Assembly: GCF_946478805.1 (NCBI RefSeq)
Contig: NZ_CAMLDC010000001.1
Coordinates: forward strand, 265,789 to 329,788
Length of the DNA stretch: 64,000 nt
DNA from: an uncultured Fluviicola sp.
Lineage (GTDB): Bacteria > Bacteroidota > Bacteroidia > Flavobacteriales > Crocinitomicaceae
Direction: 5' to 3'
The position numbers were made by a program, and so were the translations under genes. Under the pieces are notes generated by a model. The model did not search any database. It was not told where the DNA came from and saw only the letters and a list, made by a program, of their open reading frames with translations. How positions within the stretch are numbered: position 1 is the stretch's first letter; each line of letters starts with the position of its first letter. Below, piece by piece: positions 55,048 to 62,535 of this stretch.

Positions 55048-55637
55048 TGAAACGTCTGTTTGACATATTCGTCTCGTTCCTTGTTTTAGTTCTCTTTCTG
55101 CCATTCGGGATTGTCATTTCCATTGCCATTCTTTGCGAAAGCAGGGGAGGCGTTTTCTACAGACAAGTGCGTGTTGGAAAAAATGGAGTTCTCTTTCGTC
55201 TATGGAAATTTCGTACGATGCGTGTCAATGCAGATAAATTGGGGAAGTTAACCGTCGGAATGAGAGATCCGAGAATTACACGTGTCGGGTACTTTATCCG
55301 GAAATCGAAATTGGATGAATTTCCACAGTTTATCAATGTGTTTGTCGGTGAAATGAGTATTGTGGGCCCGCGACCGGAAGTACAGGAGTACGTTGATTTG
55401 TATACGCTGGAGCAACGGGTCGTGCTTTCTGTAAAGCCCGGAATCACAGATTATGCCTCGCTGGAGTATTTCAAGGAAAACGAACTGTTGGGGCAATCTG
55501 AAAATCCGCGGGAAACTTACATTCATGAAATCATGCCTGCGAAAATTGAATTGAACAAGAAGTATATCGCCAATCCTACTTTGGGACAGGATATAAAAAT
55601 CATATGGTTGACCTTTTTGAAGGTGGTATCAAAATAA
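55047..55637 (+). CDS. Initiating sugar-phosphate transferase (PglC/WcaJ C-terminal type)
   Basis: A 196-residue monotopic phosphoglycosyl transferase. One N-terminal membrane helix (RLFDIFVSFLVLVLFLPFGI) is followed by the catalytic part: VFYRQVRVGKNGVLFRLWKF, TRVGYFIRKSKLDEFPQFIN with the Asp-Glu pair, and SIVGPRPEVQEYVDLY. It loads the first sugar phosphate on undecaprenyl phosphate and so starts repeat-unit synthesis. Its short length matches PglC-like enzymes. Last plus-strand gene of the polysaccharide region. Confidence 0.9.
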   Translation: MKRLFDIFVSFLVLVLFLPFGIVISIAILCESRGGVFYRQVRVGKNGVLFRLWKFRTMRVNADKLGKLTVGMRDPRITRVGYFIRKSKLDEFPQFINVFVGEMSIVGPRPEVQEYVDLYTLEQRVVLSVKPGITDYASLEYFKENELLGQSENPRETYIHEIMPAKIELNKKYIANPTLGQDIKIIWLTFLKVVSK

Positions 55638-55648
55638 ATTGAACAACA

Positions 55649-56020
55649 CTACTTTTTGAAAACCAGGTAAACAGCAATCAGGATCAGTAAGAATGCCACA
55701 GCGTGATTCCATTTGAACACTTCTCCTTTGAAGAAGATCAATGAGAATATCATGAAAACAATAATGGACGTGACTTCCTGGATGATTTTTAATTGGATCA
55801 ATGAGAATGGACCACCATTTCCCTGGTAACCGAGCTTATTTGCCGGAACCATGAAGATGTATTCAAAAAAGGCAATCCCCCAACTGATCAGAATTGTACT
55901 GGCAAAAACCCAGATTCCGGTTTTCCTGTCTTCGGAATGTTCTCTCAGGTGTCCATACCAGGCATAAGTCATAAATGAATTGGAAACAATCAATAGGGCA
56001 ATAGTGACAAGAATTCTCAT
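55649..56020 (-). CDS. DMT family protein (DUF486)
   Basis: A 123-residue membrane protein from the ATG at 56020; an upstream extension to 56047 would run through the promoter. Four hydrophobic spans and the typical WGIAFFEYIFMVPANKLGYQ segment identify the DUF486 family, small proteins related to drug/metabolite transporters. Function unknown. Convergent with the sugar transferase gene (11 bases apart). Confidence 0.82.
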   Translation of the reverse strand: MRILVTIALLIVSNSFMTYAWYGHLREHSEDRKTGIWVFASTILISWGIAFFEYIFMVPANKLGYQGNGGPFSLIQLKIIQEVTSIIVFMIFSLIFFKGEVFKWNHAVAFLLILIAVYLVFKK

Positions 56021-56033
56021 GAATGTATTTTTA

Positions 56034-56065
56034 CAAATGTAAAACATGCTTATGAATTCCGATCA
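56034..56065 (-). promoter_or_regulatory. Promoter of the DUF486 gene
   Basis: On the minus strand TTG (56065-56063) and TACATTTG (56041-56034) are 21 bases apart, a good Bacteroidota promoter. The -33 box overlaps the T-tract of the preceding terminator. Confidence 0.6.
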
Positions 56066-56098
56066 AAAAAGTAGGGACTTGATACACTGCGTCCCTAC
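56064..56098 (-). terminator. Intrinsic terminator after the short T9SS-domain gene
   Basis: A perfect 9-bp stem (56069-56077 with 56090-56098) followed on the minus strand by six T. It begins 10 bases past the stop of the gene at 56108. Confidence 0.85.
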
Positions 56099-56107
56099 TG
56101 AATATAT

Positions 56108-56428
56108 TTAATTTTTATAAACATTCTTCTTTTCGATCCGTCCATCTACACTTTCTATGTAGACGAAAATCCAGCCCGCGGGCAAATCATGGAGTGAATA
56201 GCACCAGTTAGGCATGGCGTGGTTTTTCAATACTTGACCGTTCAGGTCAATCAATGTGATGTCTTTGATTTCAAGTGAAGAAGAGATCATTAACAGGTCA
56301 CTTGTCGGATTCGGATAGACCTTCAGTTCCCAACCGGGTAAATCGTTTTCTTCCGGAGGGTCGGCACTTTGTGCTAATAATGAGCTGGAAATAAGGAGTA
56401 GCCCACCTAATAAAACTGCGGTTTTCAT
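56108..56428 (-). CDS. Minimal secreted protein made of a signal peptide and a T9SS type A sorting domain
   Basis: A 106-residue protein: signal peptide (MKTAVLLGGLLLISSSLLAQ), a short acidic linker (SADPPEENDLPG), and then a whole T9SS C-terminal domain (WELKVYPNPTSDLLMISSS, ITLIDLNGQVLKNH, LPAGWIFVYIESVDGR). There is no cargo domain. It may be a remnant of a longer secreted protein or a real mini-protein. It is divergent from the alkyltransferase-like gene, across the 8-bp repeat tract. Confidence 0.7.
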   Translation of the reverse strand: MKTAVLLGGLLLISSSLLAQSADPPEENDLPGWELKVYPNPTSDLLMISSSLEIKDITLIDLNGQVLKNHAMPNWCYSLHDLPAGWIFVYIESVDGRIEKKNVYKN

Positions 56429-56501
56429 GGCTTTTTGGATTTGCTTTAATAACTGCAGTAGCTTTTGATGGTTACAGTTTTTTTGGAGATAATTATTTTT
56501 A

Positions 56502-56557
56502 GTTCAAAAGTTCAAAAGTTCAAAAGTTCAAAAGTTCAAAAGTTCAAAAGTTCAAAA
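56502..56557. repeat. Seven tandem copies of an 8-bp unit (GTTCAAAA)
   Basis: Seven perfect copies of GTTCAAAA run without interruption, and nearby downstream (56571-56592) the reverse complement TTTTGAAC appears once and a variant once, so the region can fold. It sits between two divergent genes, 73 bases upstream of the start at 56428 and 53 bases before the start at 56611. Perfect short repeats can change copy number by slippage. Confidence 0.95.
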
Positions 56558-56610
56558 GTATTTTAGTTTAAACCTTTTGAACCTCTTTGAACATTTTCTA
56601 CTTTTAAACC

Positions 56611-56970
56611 ATGGTAAAGCCAATTAAACTTTCTGAAGCAAACGCCGATTTTTTTGACCGGGTGTACCAGGTTGTTCAGTTAATCCCAAAAGGAAGAGCA
56701 ACTTCTTATGGATCAATAGCAAACTATCTGGGAGCAAAAAGCGGGAGTCGCATGGTGGGATGGGCCATGAATGCCGTGCATAACTTCAAGGATATTCCGG
56801 CTCAGCGCGTTGTTAATCGAAATGGAATGCTGACCGGGAAAATGCATTTTGAGACACCCACCAAAATGGAGGAATTACTCCGGTTGGATGGCATTGAAGT
56901 GAAAGATGACAAAATTGTAAACTGGAAAGAGGTATTTTGGGATCCGATGGTCGAACTACAAATCAATTAA
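56611..56970 (+). CDS. Alkyltransferase-like protein (MGMT family, no acceptor cysteine)
   Basis: A 119-residue protein of the MGMT/ATL family, with the DNA-binding part VYQVVQLIPKGRATSYGSIA and GSRMVGWAMNAVHN. The alkyl-acceptor motif PCHRVV of true methyltransferases is here PAQRVV, with Gln instead of Cys at about residue 72. It therefore cannot remove alkyl groups itself; such proteins bind O6-alkylguanine and hand lesions to nucleotide excision repair. It overlaps the convergent lipoprotein gene by 4 bases. Confidence 0.85.
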   Translation: MVKPIKLSEANADFFDRVYQVVQLIPKGRATSYGSIANYLGAKSGSRMVGWAMNAVHNFKDIPAQRVVNRNGMLTGKMHFETPTKMEELLRLDGIEVKDDKIVNWKEVFWDPMVELQIN

Positions 56971-57278
56971 GGAAATTTTGAAATCAATTGTTGGTCTTTT
57001 GTAGACTTAATTTCGCAATTCGTTCTGTAATTTGCAATTTGAGCGTTGAATAGTTCTTCATTACCTGAAAGATGTGCCCGGAAAGAAAGCTCTTTTTGGA
57101 TAGCTCCCAAAGCATTATAGCTGTAAGAGACAGTTTCCATTTCCCCCATTTGATTCAATAGAACCCTTTCTTTTTCAACTAATTTTTTCGCATAATCAAC
57201 CTGGCGCTCATATTCCGATTGACATGAACTCATTAACGCAAGAATTGAAATGACTTGTAGTAGATTTTTCCATTTCAT
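56967..57278 (-). CDS. Small lipoprotein of unknown function
   Basis: A protein of 103 residues from the ATG at 57278 (M-K-W-K-N-L-L). A signal with lipobox (LALMSSC) predicts a lipid-anchored protein; the rest is a charged helical domain (VDYAKKLVEKERVLLNQMGE) with one further cysteine. No family recognised. It has a -7 box directly upstream. Confidence 0.6.
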   Translation of the reverse strand: MKWKNLLQVISILALMSSCQSEYERQVDYAKKLVEKERVLLNQMGEMETVSYSYNALGAIQKELSFRAHLSGNEELFNAQIANYRTNCEIKSTKDQQLISKFP

Positions 57279-57282
57279 GAAA

Positions 57283-57290
57283 CAAAGGTA
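57283..57290 (-). promoter_or_regulatory. -7 box of the small lipoprotein gene
   Basis: TACCTTTG on the minus strand ends 4 bases before the ATG at 57278, which would make the mRNA nearly or fully leaderless. No TTG at the expected distance. Confidence 0.4.
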
Positions 57291-57412
57291 CAAACAAAAA
57301 GAGGTATTAAAAAAATCGGTTGTTTTTCCAGAATCGTTAAATATTCATTTCCCAGGTTAGAATATTCGAATTAATAATCCGGTCATTGTATTTTCCGCTT
57401 GAGATTACTGCT

Positions 57413-57420
57413 TACATTTG
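57413..57420 (+). promoter_or_regulatory. -7 box directly before the SDR gene
   Basis: TACATTTG ends 5 bases before the ATG at 57426, so transcription would start at or within the start codon and give a leaderless mRNA. The closest TTG (57386-57388) is 24 bases upstream, slightly long. Confidence 0.45.
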
Positions 57421-57425
57421 TGCGT

Positions 57426-58439
57426 ATGATTTTGGTAACAGGCTCGACCGGACTTCTCGGATCACATGTAGTGGTTGAATTACTTCATAAAGGTTATGAG
57501 GTTAGAGCCCTGTTTCGCGAAGAGGGAAGAAAGGAAGTTGTTTACCGCTTATTGAGTTTTTATTATCCGGAAGAAAAGGAAACTCTACTGCAAAAATTGA
57601 CTTGGTTCAAAGGAGATGTCTTGGATCTGACGGATGTGGAAGACTCCTTGCAAGGAATTTCAAAAGTGGTTCACTGTGCAGCCCTTGTTTCGTTTCATAG
57701 GAGAGATTTCAACCTGCTTTTCAAAATCAATAGGAGAGGAACTGCCAACTTCGTCAATTTCGCATTGGATTCCGAGGTGAATCAATTCATTCATGTTTCT
57801 TCTACCGCAGCAATTGGGAATGATTCTCAGTTTACGGATGGATTGAAGCGCGAATCCAATTTGTGGAATCCCAATGATGAGGTGAGTGGGTATTCACTTT
57901 CCAAATTCAGCGCAGAAAAAGAGGTTTGGAGAGCTAATGAAGAAGGATTGAATGTCTCGGTTGTAAATCCGAGCGTTATGTTCGGTCCTGGTTCCTGGGA
58001 TGAAAGCTCTTTGAAGATTTTCAGGACGCTTGGCAAAGGATTGAAATTCTATACGAAAGGTTCAAATGCCTTTGTAGATGTCAGGGATGTCACCAAACTG
58101 ATTCTGAAACTCATCGAAACGCAAAAAACAGGAGAACGCTACTTAGTGACCGGTTCGAATATAAGTTTCAAGGAATTGTTCGACCGGGTTTGCAAACAGA
58201 TGAATGTGAAAGCTCCGACGAGATTGGCCGGACCTTTTTTGACCAATTTTGCATGGCGTTTGTCGGGCATTTTAGGCCGACTTCAAAACAAAAGACCGAC
58301 GATCACCAAGGAAAGTGCGCGCAGTTCACAAAGTGATTCCAGGTTCTCAAATGAAAAATTATTCAGGGACTTCCCGGATTTTGAATTCACCAAATTGGAA
58401 GACACCATTGATATCACAATCAAAGGAAGAATGGACTGA
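57426..58439 (+). CDS. NAD-dependent epimerase/dehydratase family protein (extended SDR)
   Basis: A 337-residue protein from the ATG at 57426. The Rossmann motif VTGSTGLLGSHVV is at residues 4-16, the catalytic Tyr-Lys in YSLSKFSAE (near residue 156), and VVNPSVMFGPGSWDESS follows. It resembles the dihydroflavonol-4-reductase-like SDRs often found in Bacteroidota, with unknown substrate. It stands alone, convergent with the EngB gene. Confidence 0.78.
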   Translation: MILVTGSTGLLGSHVVVELLHKGYEVRALFREEGRKEVVYRLLSFYYPEEKETLLQKLTWFKGDVLDLTDVEDSLQGISKVVHCAALVSFHRRDFNLLFKINRRGTANFVNFALDSEVNQFIHVSSTAAIGNDSQFTDGLKRESNLWNPNDEVSGYSLSKFSAEKEVWRANEEGLNVSVVNPSVMFGPGSWDESSLKIFRTLGKGLKFYTKGSNAFVDVRDVTKLILKLIETQKTGERYLVTGSNISFKELFDRVCKQMNVKAPTRLAGPFLTNFAWRLSGILGRLQNKRPTITKESARSSQSDSRFSNEKLFRDFPDFEFTKLEDTIDITIKGRMD

Positions 58440-58482
58440 ATTCAAAAAGTTTCGTTTTTGAACTTTGAATTTATATGTTGAA

Positions 58483-59097
58483 TTAACCCTTCTTGCTCTG
58501 TATATAATCCACATTGATCTGCTCAATGTAATTCAGGATTTTTTCGCGACCGAAGTGAGATTCACTGGAAGTGGTGAAAACCGGGGGTAATGCTTCCCAA
58601 TATTTCAACATTTCCTTTTTGTAAGCTGCCAGGTTTTTCTGCAATGCAGAACTGGATAGTTTGTCGATTTTGGTAAACACCATCGAGAACGGAAGTTGTT
58701 CTTCTGCACACCAGGTCATAAACTCCAAATCAATTTTCTGTGGTTCCAGGCGGGAATCTATCAGTACAAACGTATTGATCAAGGTTTCTCTTCGGGTCAG
58801 GAACTGGGAAATGAATTTTTCCCACTGATGCCTGCTTGATTTGGAAGCCTTGGCATACCCATATCCGGGTAAATCGACCAAATACCACTCGTCATTAATC
58901 AAAAAATGATTGATTAATTGAGTTTTCCCAGGTCTCCCGGAAGTTTTTGCCATGTCTTTTTTATCCACTAACATGTTGATCAAGGAAGATTTACCGACGT
59001 TCGACCGACCGATAAAAGCATATTCCGGCTTTCCGTCTGTGGGACAAAGATTGATGTCTGTGTTACTAATGATGAACTTGGCTTCCTTGATAATCAT
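58483..59097 (-). CDS. engB: Ribosome biogenesis GTPase EngB (YihA/YsxC)
   Basis: A 204-residue GTPase from the ATG at 59097 ([18 protein letters not shown]); longer frames upstream lack family similarity and run across the promoter. GTP motifs: GRSNVGKSS (near residue 29), [18 protein letters not shown] (near residue 76) and TKIDKL (near residue 143). It helps assemble the 50S subunit. A -7 box is 18 bases upstream. Confidence 0.94.
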   Translation of the reverse strand: MIIKEAKFIISNTDINLCPTDGKPEYAFIGRSNVGKSSLINMLVDKKDMAKTSGRPGKTQLINHFLINDEWYLVDLPGYGYAKASKSSRHQWEKFISQFLTRRETLINTFVLIDSRLEPQKIDLEFMTWCAEEQLPFSMVFTKIDKLSSSALQKNLAAYKKEMLKYWEALPPVFTTSSESHFGREKILNYIEQINVDYIQSKKG

Positions 59098-59115
59098 GAC
59101 TTCTTTATTTGAGTG

Positions 59116-59123
59116 CAAAGTTA
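59116..59123 (-). promoter_or_regulatory. -7 box of engB
   Basis: TAACTTTG on the minus strand, 18 bases before the ATG at 59097, matches TAnnTTTG. A TTG at the ideal distance is lacking. Confidence 0.45.
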
Positions 59124-59151
59124 AGAGAATATTTTCCAATACTTTTGTCGG

Positions 59152-59823
59152 ATGCAAGTGAAAGTGGTTTTTGAAGACGAACACTGTTTGGTGGTTTCCA
59201 AACGGAACAACCTCATTGTGCATCATTCGTACTATGCCCGTAATATTGAGGAGACTTCCCTGACGGACCTGATTCGGGAGCAAGGTTGGGAAGAAGCTTG
59301 CCCGGTTCATCGGCTGGATCGGAAAACATCCGGTTTAATCCTGTTCGCCAAGAAGCCTGAATGGGTCGCTCATTTTCAACAATTGTTTGAAAGCGGAACG
59401 ATTGAAAAGAAGTACCTGGCGCTCTTGCGAGGTCATTTGGAAGATGCGGGTGTGATTGATTCACCGGTGAAGAACGATCGCGGAAATTACAAGGAGGCAA
59501 AAACAATCTTTAGATGTGTAGAGCAATTTGAGCGGAATTATGTTATTCCTCCTTATGAAAAACAACGTTATAGTTTGGTAGAAATGACTCCGGTCACCGG
59601 GCGGATGCATCAGCTGCGGATTCATGCAAATAAGATCGCTCATCCGATCATTAATGATCCGAAATACGGAAACCGGCATCACAACCACTATTTCCAGAAT
59701 GAACTCGGGATCGAGGAATTGTTTTTGCATGCGCACAGTTTGGTGTTCAAACACCCGTTTACGGAAAAGTTGGTAACAATCCAGGAGCCCTTGCCGGATT
59801 TTTGGAACCGGTTTTTGGATTGA
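59152..59823 (+). CDS. RluA-family pseudouridine synthase, TruC-like
   Basis: A 223-residue enzyme without an S4 domain. The catalytic motif HRLDRKTSG (near residue 53) holds the nucleophilic Asp; [20 protein letters not shown] (near residue 147) and [13 protein letters not shown] are family features. The length and lack of S4 fit TruC, which modifies U65 of some tRNAs. It is divergent from engB, the ATGs being 54 bases apart. Confidence 0.85.
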   Translation: MQVKVVFEDEHCLVVSKRNNLIVHHSYYARNIEETSLTDLIREQGWEEACPVHRLDRKTSGLILFAKKPEWVAHFQQLFESGTIEKKYLALLRGHLEDAGVIDSPVKNDRGNYKEAKTIFRCVEQFERNYVIPPYEKQRYSLVEMTPVTGRMHQLRIHANKIAHPIINDPKYGNRHHNHYFQNELGIEELFLHAHSLVFKHPFTEKLVTIQEPLPDFWNRFLD

Positions 59824-59867
59824 AAAACGAATTAGCGTCATTTGAAAAACCGGAAGACTGTATAAGG

Positions 59868-59905
59868 AAAAAGCCCATTGAACACACATTCAAAGGGCTT
59901 TTCTA
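59868..59905 (-). terminator. Bidirectional terminator between the pseudouridine synthase and the ncRNA candidate
   Basis: A long stem (AAAAGCCC-A-TTGAA with TTCAA-A-GGGCTTTT, one mismatch) with a 6-base loop. On the plus strand it is followed by four T and C, on the minus strand by five T, so it could close both the TruC-like gene and the minus-strand transcript starting near 60154. Confidence 0.8.
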
Positions 59906-59917
59906 CTACAACTTAAC

Positions 59918-59953
59918 CTAACTAACTCTTGCGTAAGAGTATCCTTGAGACAT
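59918..59953 (-). other. Possible 11-codon ORF inside the ncRNA candidate
   Basis: ATG to TAG on the minus strand encodes MSQGYSYARVS. It lies 48 bases upstream of the terminator T-tract and its middle overlaps the ACTCTT/AAGAGT hairpin, an arrangement like a leader peptide before an attenuator. An ORF this short is expected by chance, so confidence is low. Confidence 0.2.
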
Positions 59954-60159
59954 GTTATCTGTTTGAAACGGCAACACGTTGCTCTATGTCTTTTTATTAT
60001 CTAATCATTTTGGTGAATCGACTGAGAAATTAATTGATTCCTCAGTCGTATTCAATTCTATTAAGTCATCTGATATCTGTCAGACAGTTTACCTGTTTCC
60101 TTGACAAACGGTTTGCCTGTTCAGCTTTATTTCTGACTCCTTGCGAATAGTGTTGTGAC

Positions 60160-60189
60160 AAAGGTAACACGTATAAAGGGTTTACACAA
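60160..60189 (-). promoter_or_regulatory. Strong minus-strand promoter of the ncRNA candidate
   Basis: On the minus strand TTG (60189-60187) and TACCTTTG (60167-60160) are separated by exactly 19 bases, the ideal spacing and sequence. The predicted start is near 60154. No protein gene lies within reach downstream on this strand before the terminator. Confidence 0.7.
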
Positions 60190-60462
60190 CCGTATAAATA
60201 CTGAAAATGAAAATGTGGTTTTCCGCAAGTAAATCGATTTTGTAATTTTTATTTATTGAAAATGAATGCGTTATAATTAGCTGAATTAGCAAAAAATTAT
60301 TCGCATTTCAATTCAAATGAGTAAACAATTGTTTTTCCAGGTGGATTTAGAGAGGGAAACCTGAATCAATCCTGTATTGAAAACCGATTGGAATTACATT
60401 TTTTAATGGAAGAGTGTAAAACAACTTTCAATTACTATTTTTCCACAATTTCTCATTACTTA

Positions 60463-60476
60463 CCACTTTTTACCAC
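60463..60476. promoter_or_regulatory. Inverted copy of the putative MraZ box
   Basis: CCACTTTTTACCAC is the exact reverse complement of GTGGTAAAAAGTGG at 60583-60596. It may be a second operator site for MraZ in the mraZ leader or one arm of a long-range fold. Apart from this and the boxes at 60572-60596, 60190-60631 shows no gene. Confidence 0.5.
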
Positions 60477-60571
60477 CGTAAATAAAAAATACAAAAAATC
60501 AGTAAAATCAAACCTTTTGAATAGTTTGTTGTAACCTTGTGGCTGTTGTTAACGTTAGAAGTTATCAACAA

Positions 60572-60596
60572 AGTGTAATTGAGTGGTAAAAAGTGG
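60572..60596 (+). promoter_or_regulatory. Putative MraZ operator: three AGTG(G/T) repeats at 10-bp spacing
   Basis: AGTGT at 60572, AGTGG at 60582 and AGTGG at 60592 are direct repeats one helical turn apart, 36 bases before the mraZ ATG. MraZ in E. coli and Mollicutes binds G-rich 4-5-base direct repeats with 10-bp period upstream of its own gene, so this is a probable autoregulatory site. Confidence 0.6.
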
Positions 60597-60631
60597 GTTA
60601 TTTCCCCTAATTTTACCCATTATTAATAGCT

Positions 60632-61093
60632 ATGGCTGGACTTGTCGGAGAATTTGAGGTGAAGCTGGATGGAAAAGGAAGATTTCTTTTCCCTGCCGGT
60701 TTGCGCAAGCAGCTCTCTCCGGAAGCTCAGGAACAATTCATGTTGAATAAAGGCTTTGAGGAATGTTTGACACTCTATCCCATGAACGAATGGGAGAAAT
60801 TGTCAGTGAAATTGTCAAAGTTGAATCTGTTCAAGCCGCAGAACCGAATGTTTTACCGCTTGTTCCATCAAGGAGCAAAGCAGATCGCGCTGGATAATGC
60901 CGGCCGCGTTTTGATTCCGGTAATGCTGATGGAGCGTGTGGGCTTGGATAAGGATGTGATGCTTATCGCATACAACGACCGAATTGAGATCTGGGACAAG
61001 TCTAAGTACTTCCAACTGATTGATGGAAACATGGCTGATTTTGCTGATTTGGCAGATGAAGTAATGGGTGATTTGGGGAATGATGACGAATAA
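60632..61093 (+). CDS. mraZ: Transcriptional regulator MraZ
   Basis: A 153-residue protein of two SpoVT-AbrB-like halves: GEFEVKLDGKGRFLFPAGLR (near residue 5) and GAKQIALDNAGRVLIPVMLM (near residue 82). MraZ represses or activates the division/cell-wall cluster by binding direct repeats upstream of its gene; repeats of the right kind are present here. It overlaps rsmH. Confidence 0.95.
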   Translation: MAGLVGEFEVKLDGKGRFLFPAGLRKQLSPEAQEQFMLNKGFEECLTLYPMNEWEKLSVKLSKLNLFKPQNRMFYRLFHQGAKQIALDNAGRVLIPVMLMERVGLDKDVMLIAYNDRIEIWDKSKYFQLIDGNMADFADLADEVMGDLGNDDE

Positions 61094-62009
61094 CGATGCT
61101 GCATACCACGTGCCTGTCATGTTGCAGGAATGTCTTGATGGGTTGGCAATTAATCCGGATGGGATTTACGTCGATGTCACCTTTGGTGGTGGCGGTCATT
61201 CACGTGCTATTTTCGAAAAACTTTCTTCAAAGGGAAAACTGATTGTTTTTGATCAGGATCCGGATGCAAGGGCGAATGCTTGGGAGGCTCCCAATTTCCA
61301 TTTCGTGGCAGCCAATTTTGCTTTTCTAAAGAATCATTTACGTGTAATGGGAATTCCGGCTGTTGACGGGATTCTTGCTGATTTGGGTGTTTCCTCTCAT
61401 CAGTTTGATGATGCGAAACGTGGTTTTTCCATCCGGTCCAATGAGGTGCTGGATATGCGAATGAACCAAGCGGGTGATTTTACAGCTGCGAAAATTGTCC
61501 AGACATATGATGAAGAGCAGTTGGCTGCGATTTTCAGAAAATACGGAGAATTGGATCATCCTTTCAAAACGGCTGTCGAGCTGGTGAAAGCTCGTAACAA
61601 ATCAAAAATCAAAACAACGGGCGAGTTGATGGAGGCTTTAATGCCGGTTGCTCCAAAGTTTAAAGATCATAAATTTTTCGCTCAGGTATTTCAAGCGCTT
61701 CGTATCGAAGTGAACCAGGAAATGGATGTGCTGGAGAAATTCCTGTTGCAGACACCGGATGTTCTGAAGCCGGATGCCCGTTTGGTGGTGATGTCTTATC
61801 ATTCCCTGGAGGATCGCCTGGTGAAAAACCTGATGAAGCGGGGAAGTCTGGATGGTTCGATCGAGAAAGATTTTTTCGGGAAAGTGTTGAAACCTTTTGA
61901 AGAAGTCAATAGGAAACCGATCCTTCCGAGTGAAGAAGAGATTCAGCGAAATACGCGGGCAAGAAGTGCGAAGTTGAGAATTGCTAAACGGGTGGAAGAT
62001 GGAAAATGA
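61083..62009 (+). CDS. rsmH: 16S rRNA (cytosine-1402-N4)-methyltransferase RsmH
   Basis: A protein of 308 residues from the ATG at 61083 (ATG at 61080 is equally possible; the frame reaches back to 61068). It methylates C1402 in the 16S P-site using SAM. Landmarks: YHVPVMLQECLDGL, the SAM loop DVTFGGGGHSRAIFEKL (near residue 30), DGILADLGVSSHQFDDAKRG (near residue 95) and VMSYHSLEDRLVKN. The start lies inside the end of mraZ and its end overlaps the ftsL-like gene. Confidence 0.95.
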   Translation: MTNNDAAYHVPVMLQECLDGLAINPDGIYVDVTFGGGGHSRAIFEKLSSKGKLIVFDQDPDARANAWEAPNFHFVAANFAFLKNHLRVMGIPAVDGILADLGVSSHQFDDAKRGFSIRSNEVLDMRMNQAGDFTAAKIVQTYDEEQLAAIFRKYGELDHPFKTAVELVKARNKSKIKTTGELMEALMPVAPKFKDHKFFAQVFQALRIEVNQEMDVLEKFLLQTPDVLKPDARLVVMSYHSLEDRLVKNLMKRGSLDGSIEKDFFGKVLKPFEEVNRKPILPSEEEIQRNTRARSAKLRIAKRVEDGK

Positions 62010-62535
62010 GTACAGGGAGCGGGAGGATGTGAATCCGATGGATGCTGTACGAGGTAAATCGTCTCGTGAAAAGTATTCCACGGAAATGCCGGATGAAAAG
62101 CCAAGTGCGAAAAGTTCGAAAGGTACCAAAAACACTAAGAAAACGACTGTTTCGGCAAATGCAACGAACACGAAGGCTAAAGCCAAGCCAGCTACAGCTG
62201 CTAAGCCGCGTCGACAAAATATTTTGATCCAGGTATTGAACGGGGAGATTTTGACACGGGATTTTGTATTGAACAACCTGACTTTCATTTTCTTCATCCT
62301 GTTGCTCCTGATGTTGATGGTTGCGAAAGGATACTACGGAAAACAATTGCAAAAGGACATTACGGATCTGCAGGCAGACGTGGATGCCAGGACTGCTGAA
62401 TATATTGAGAACAAAGCGCGGTTGGAAGAATCGACTTCACGCTACCGTTTGGTTCAGGCATTGGAGAAAAGAGGGTTGAAAGAGACGGTCAATCCCGCGA
62501 AAGTGATACGATTAAAGCGAGCTGACAATGAGTGA
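61999..62535 (+). CDS. FtsL-like cell division protein
   Basis: A 178-residue protein from the ATG at 61999. A long charged, Lys/Ala/Thr-rich cytoplasmic tail (about residues 1-80) is followed by one membrane span (FIFFILLLLMLMVAKGYY, near residue 102) and a periplasmic coiled coil (LQKDITDLQADVDARTAEYI). Size, topology and place between rsmH and ftsI identify it as the Bacteroidota FtsL equivalent, although the sequence family is poorly conserved. It overlaps both neighbours. Confidence 0.8.
   Translation: MENEYREREDVNPMDAVRGKSSREKYSTEMPDEKPSAKSSKGTKNTKKTTVSANATNTKAKAKPATAAKPRRQNILIQVLNGEILTRDFVLNNLTFIFFILLLLMLMVAKGYYGKQLQKDITDLQADVDARTAEYIENKARLEESTSRYRLVQALEKRGLKETVNPAKVIRLKRADNE

Larger units (their letters stand above)
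59868..60154 (-). ncRNA. Candidate structured non-coding RNA, about 290 nt, unassigned family
   Basis: The minus strand here has a near-ideal promoter (60189-60160), no ORF of normal size, a chain of hairpins and a terminator at its end. Visible hairpins in transcript order: a CTGTC/GACAG element near 60070-60090; a strong stem CGACTGAG/CTCAGTCG with an A-T rich loop near 60018-60048; AGACAT/ATGTCT near 59950-59990 enclosing GCAAC/GTTGC; and ACTCTT/AAGAGT near 59926-59941. No signature of tmRNA, RNase P RNA or SRP RNA was found. Whether it is transcribed is unknown. Confidence 0.5.

Noticed and set aside
56502..56557. CRISPR array
   Set aside because: The repeats are 8 bp, directly contiguous and without spacers; no cas gene is present.
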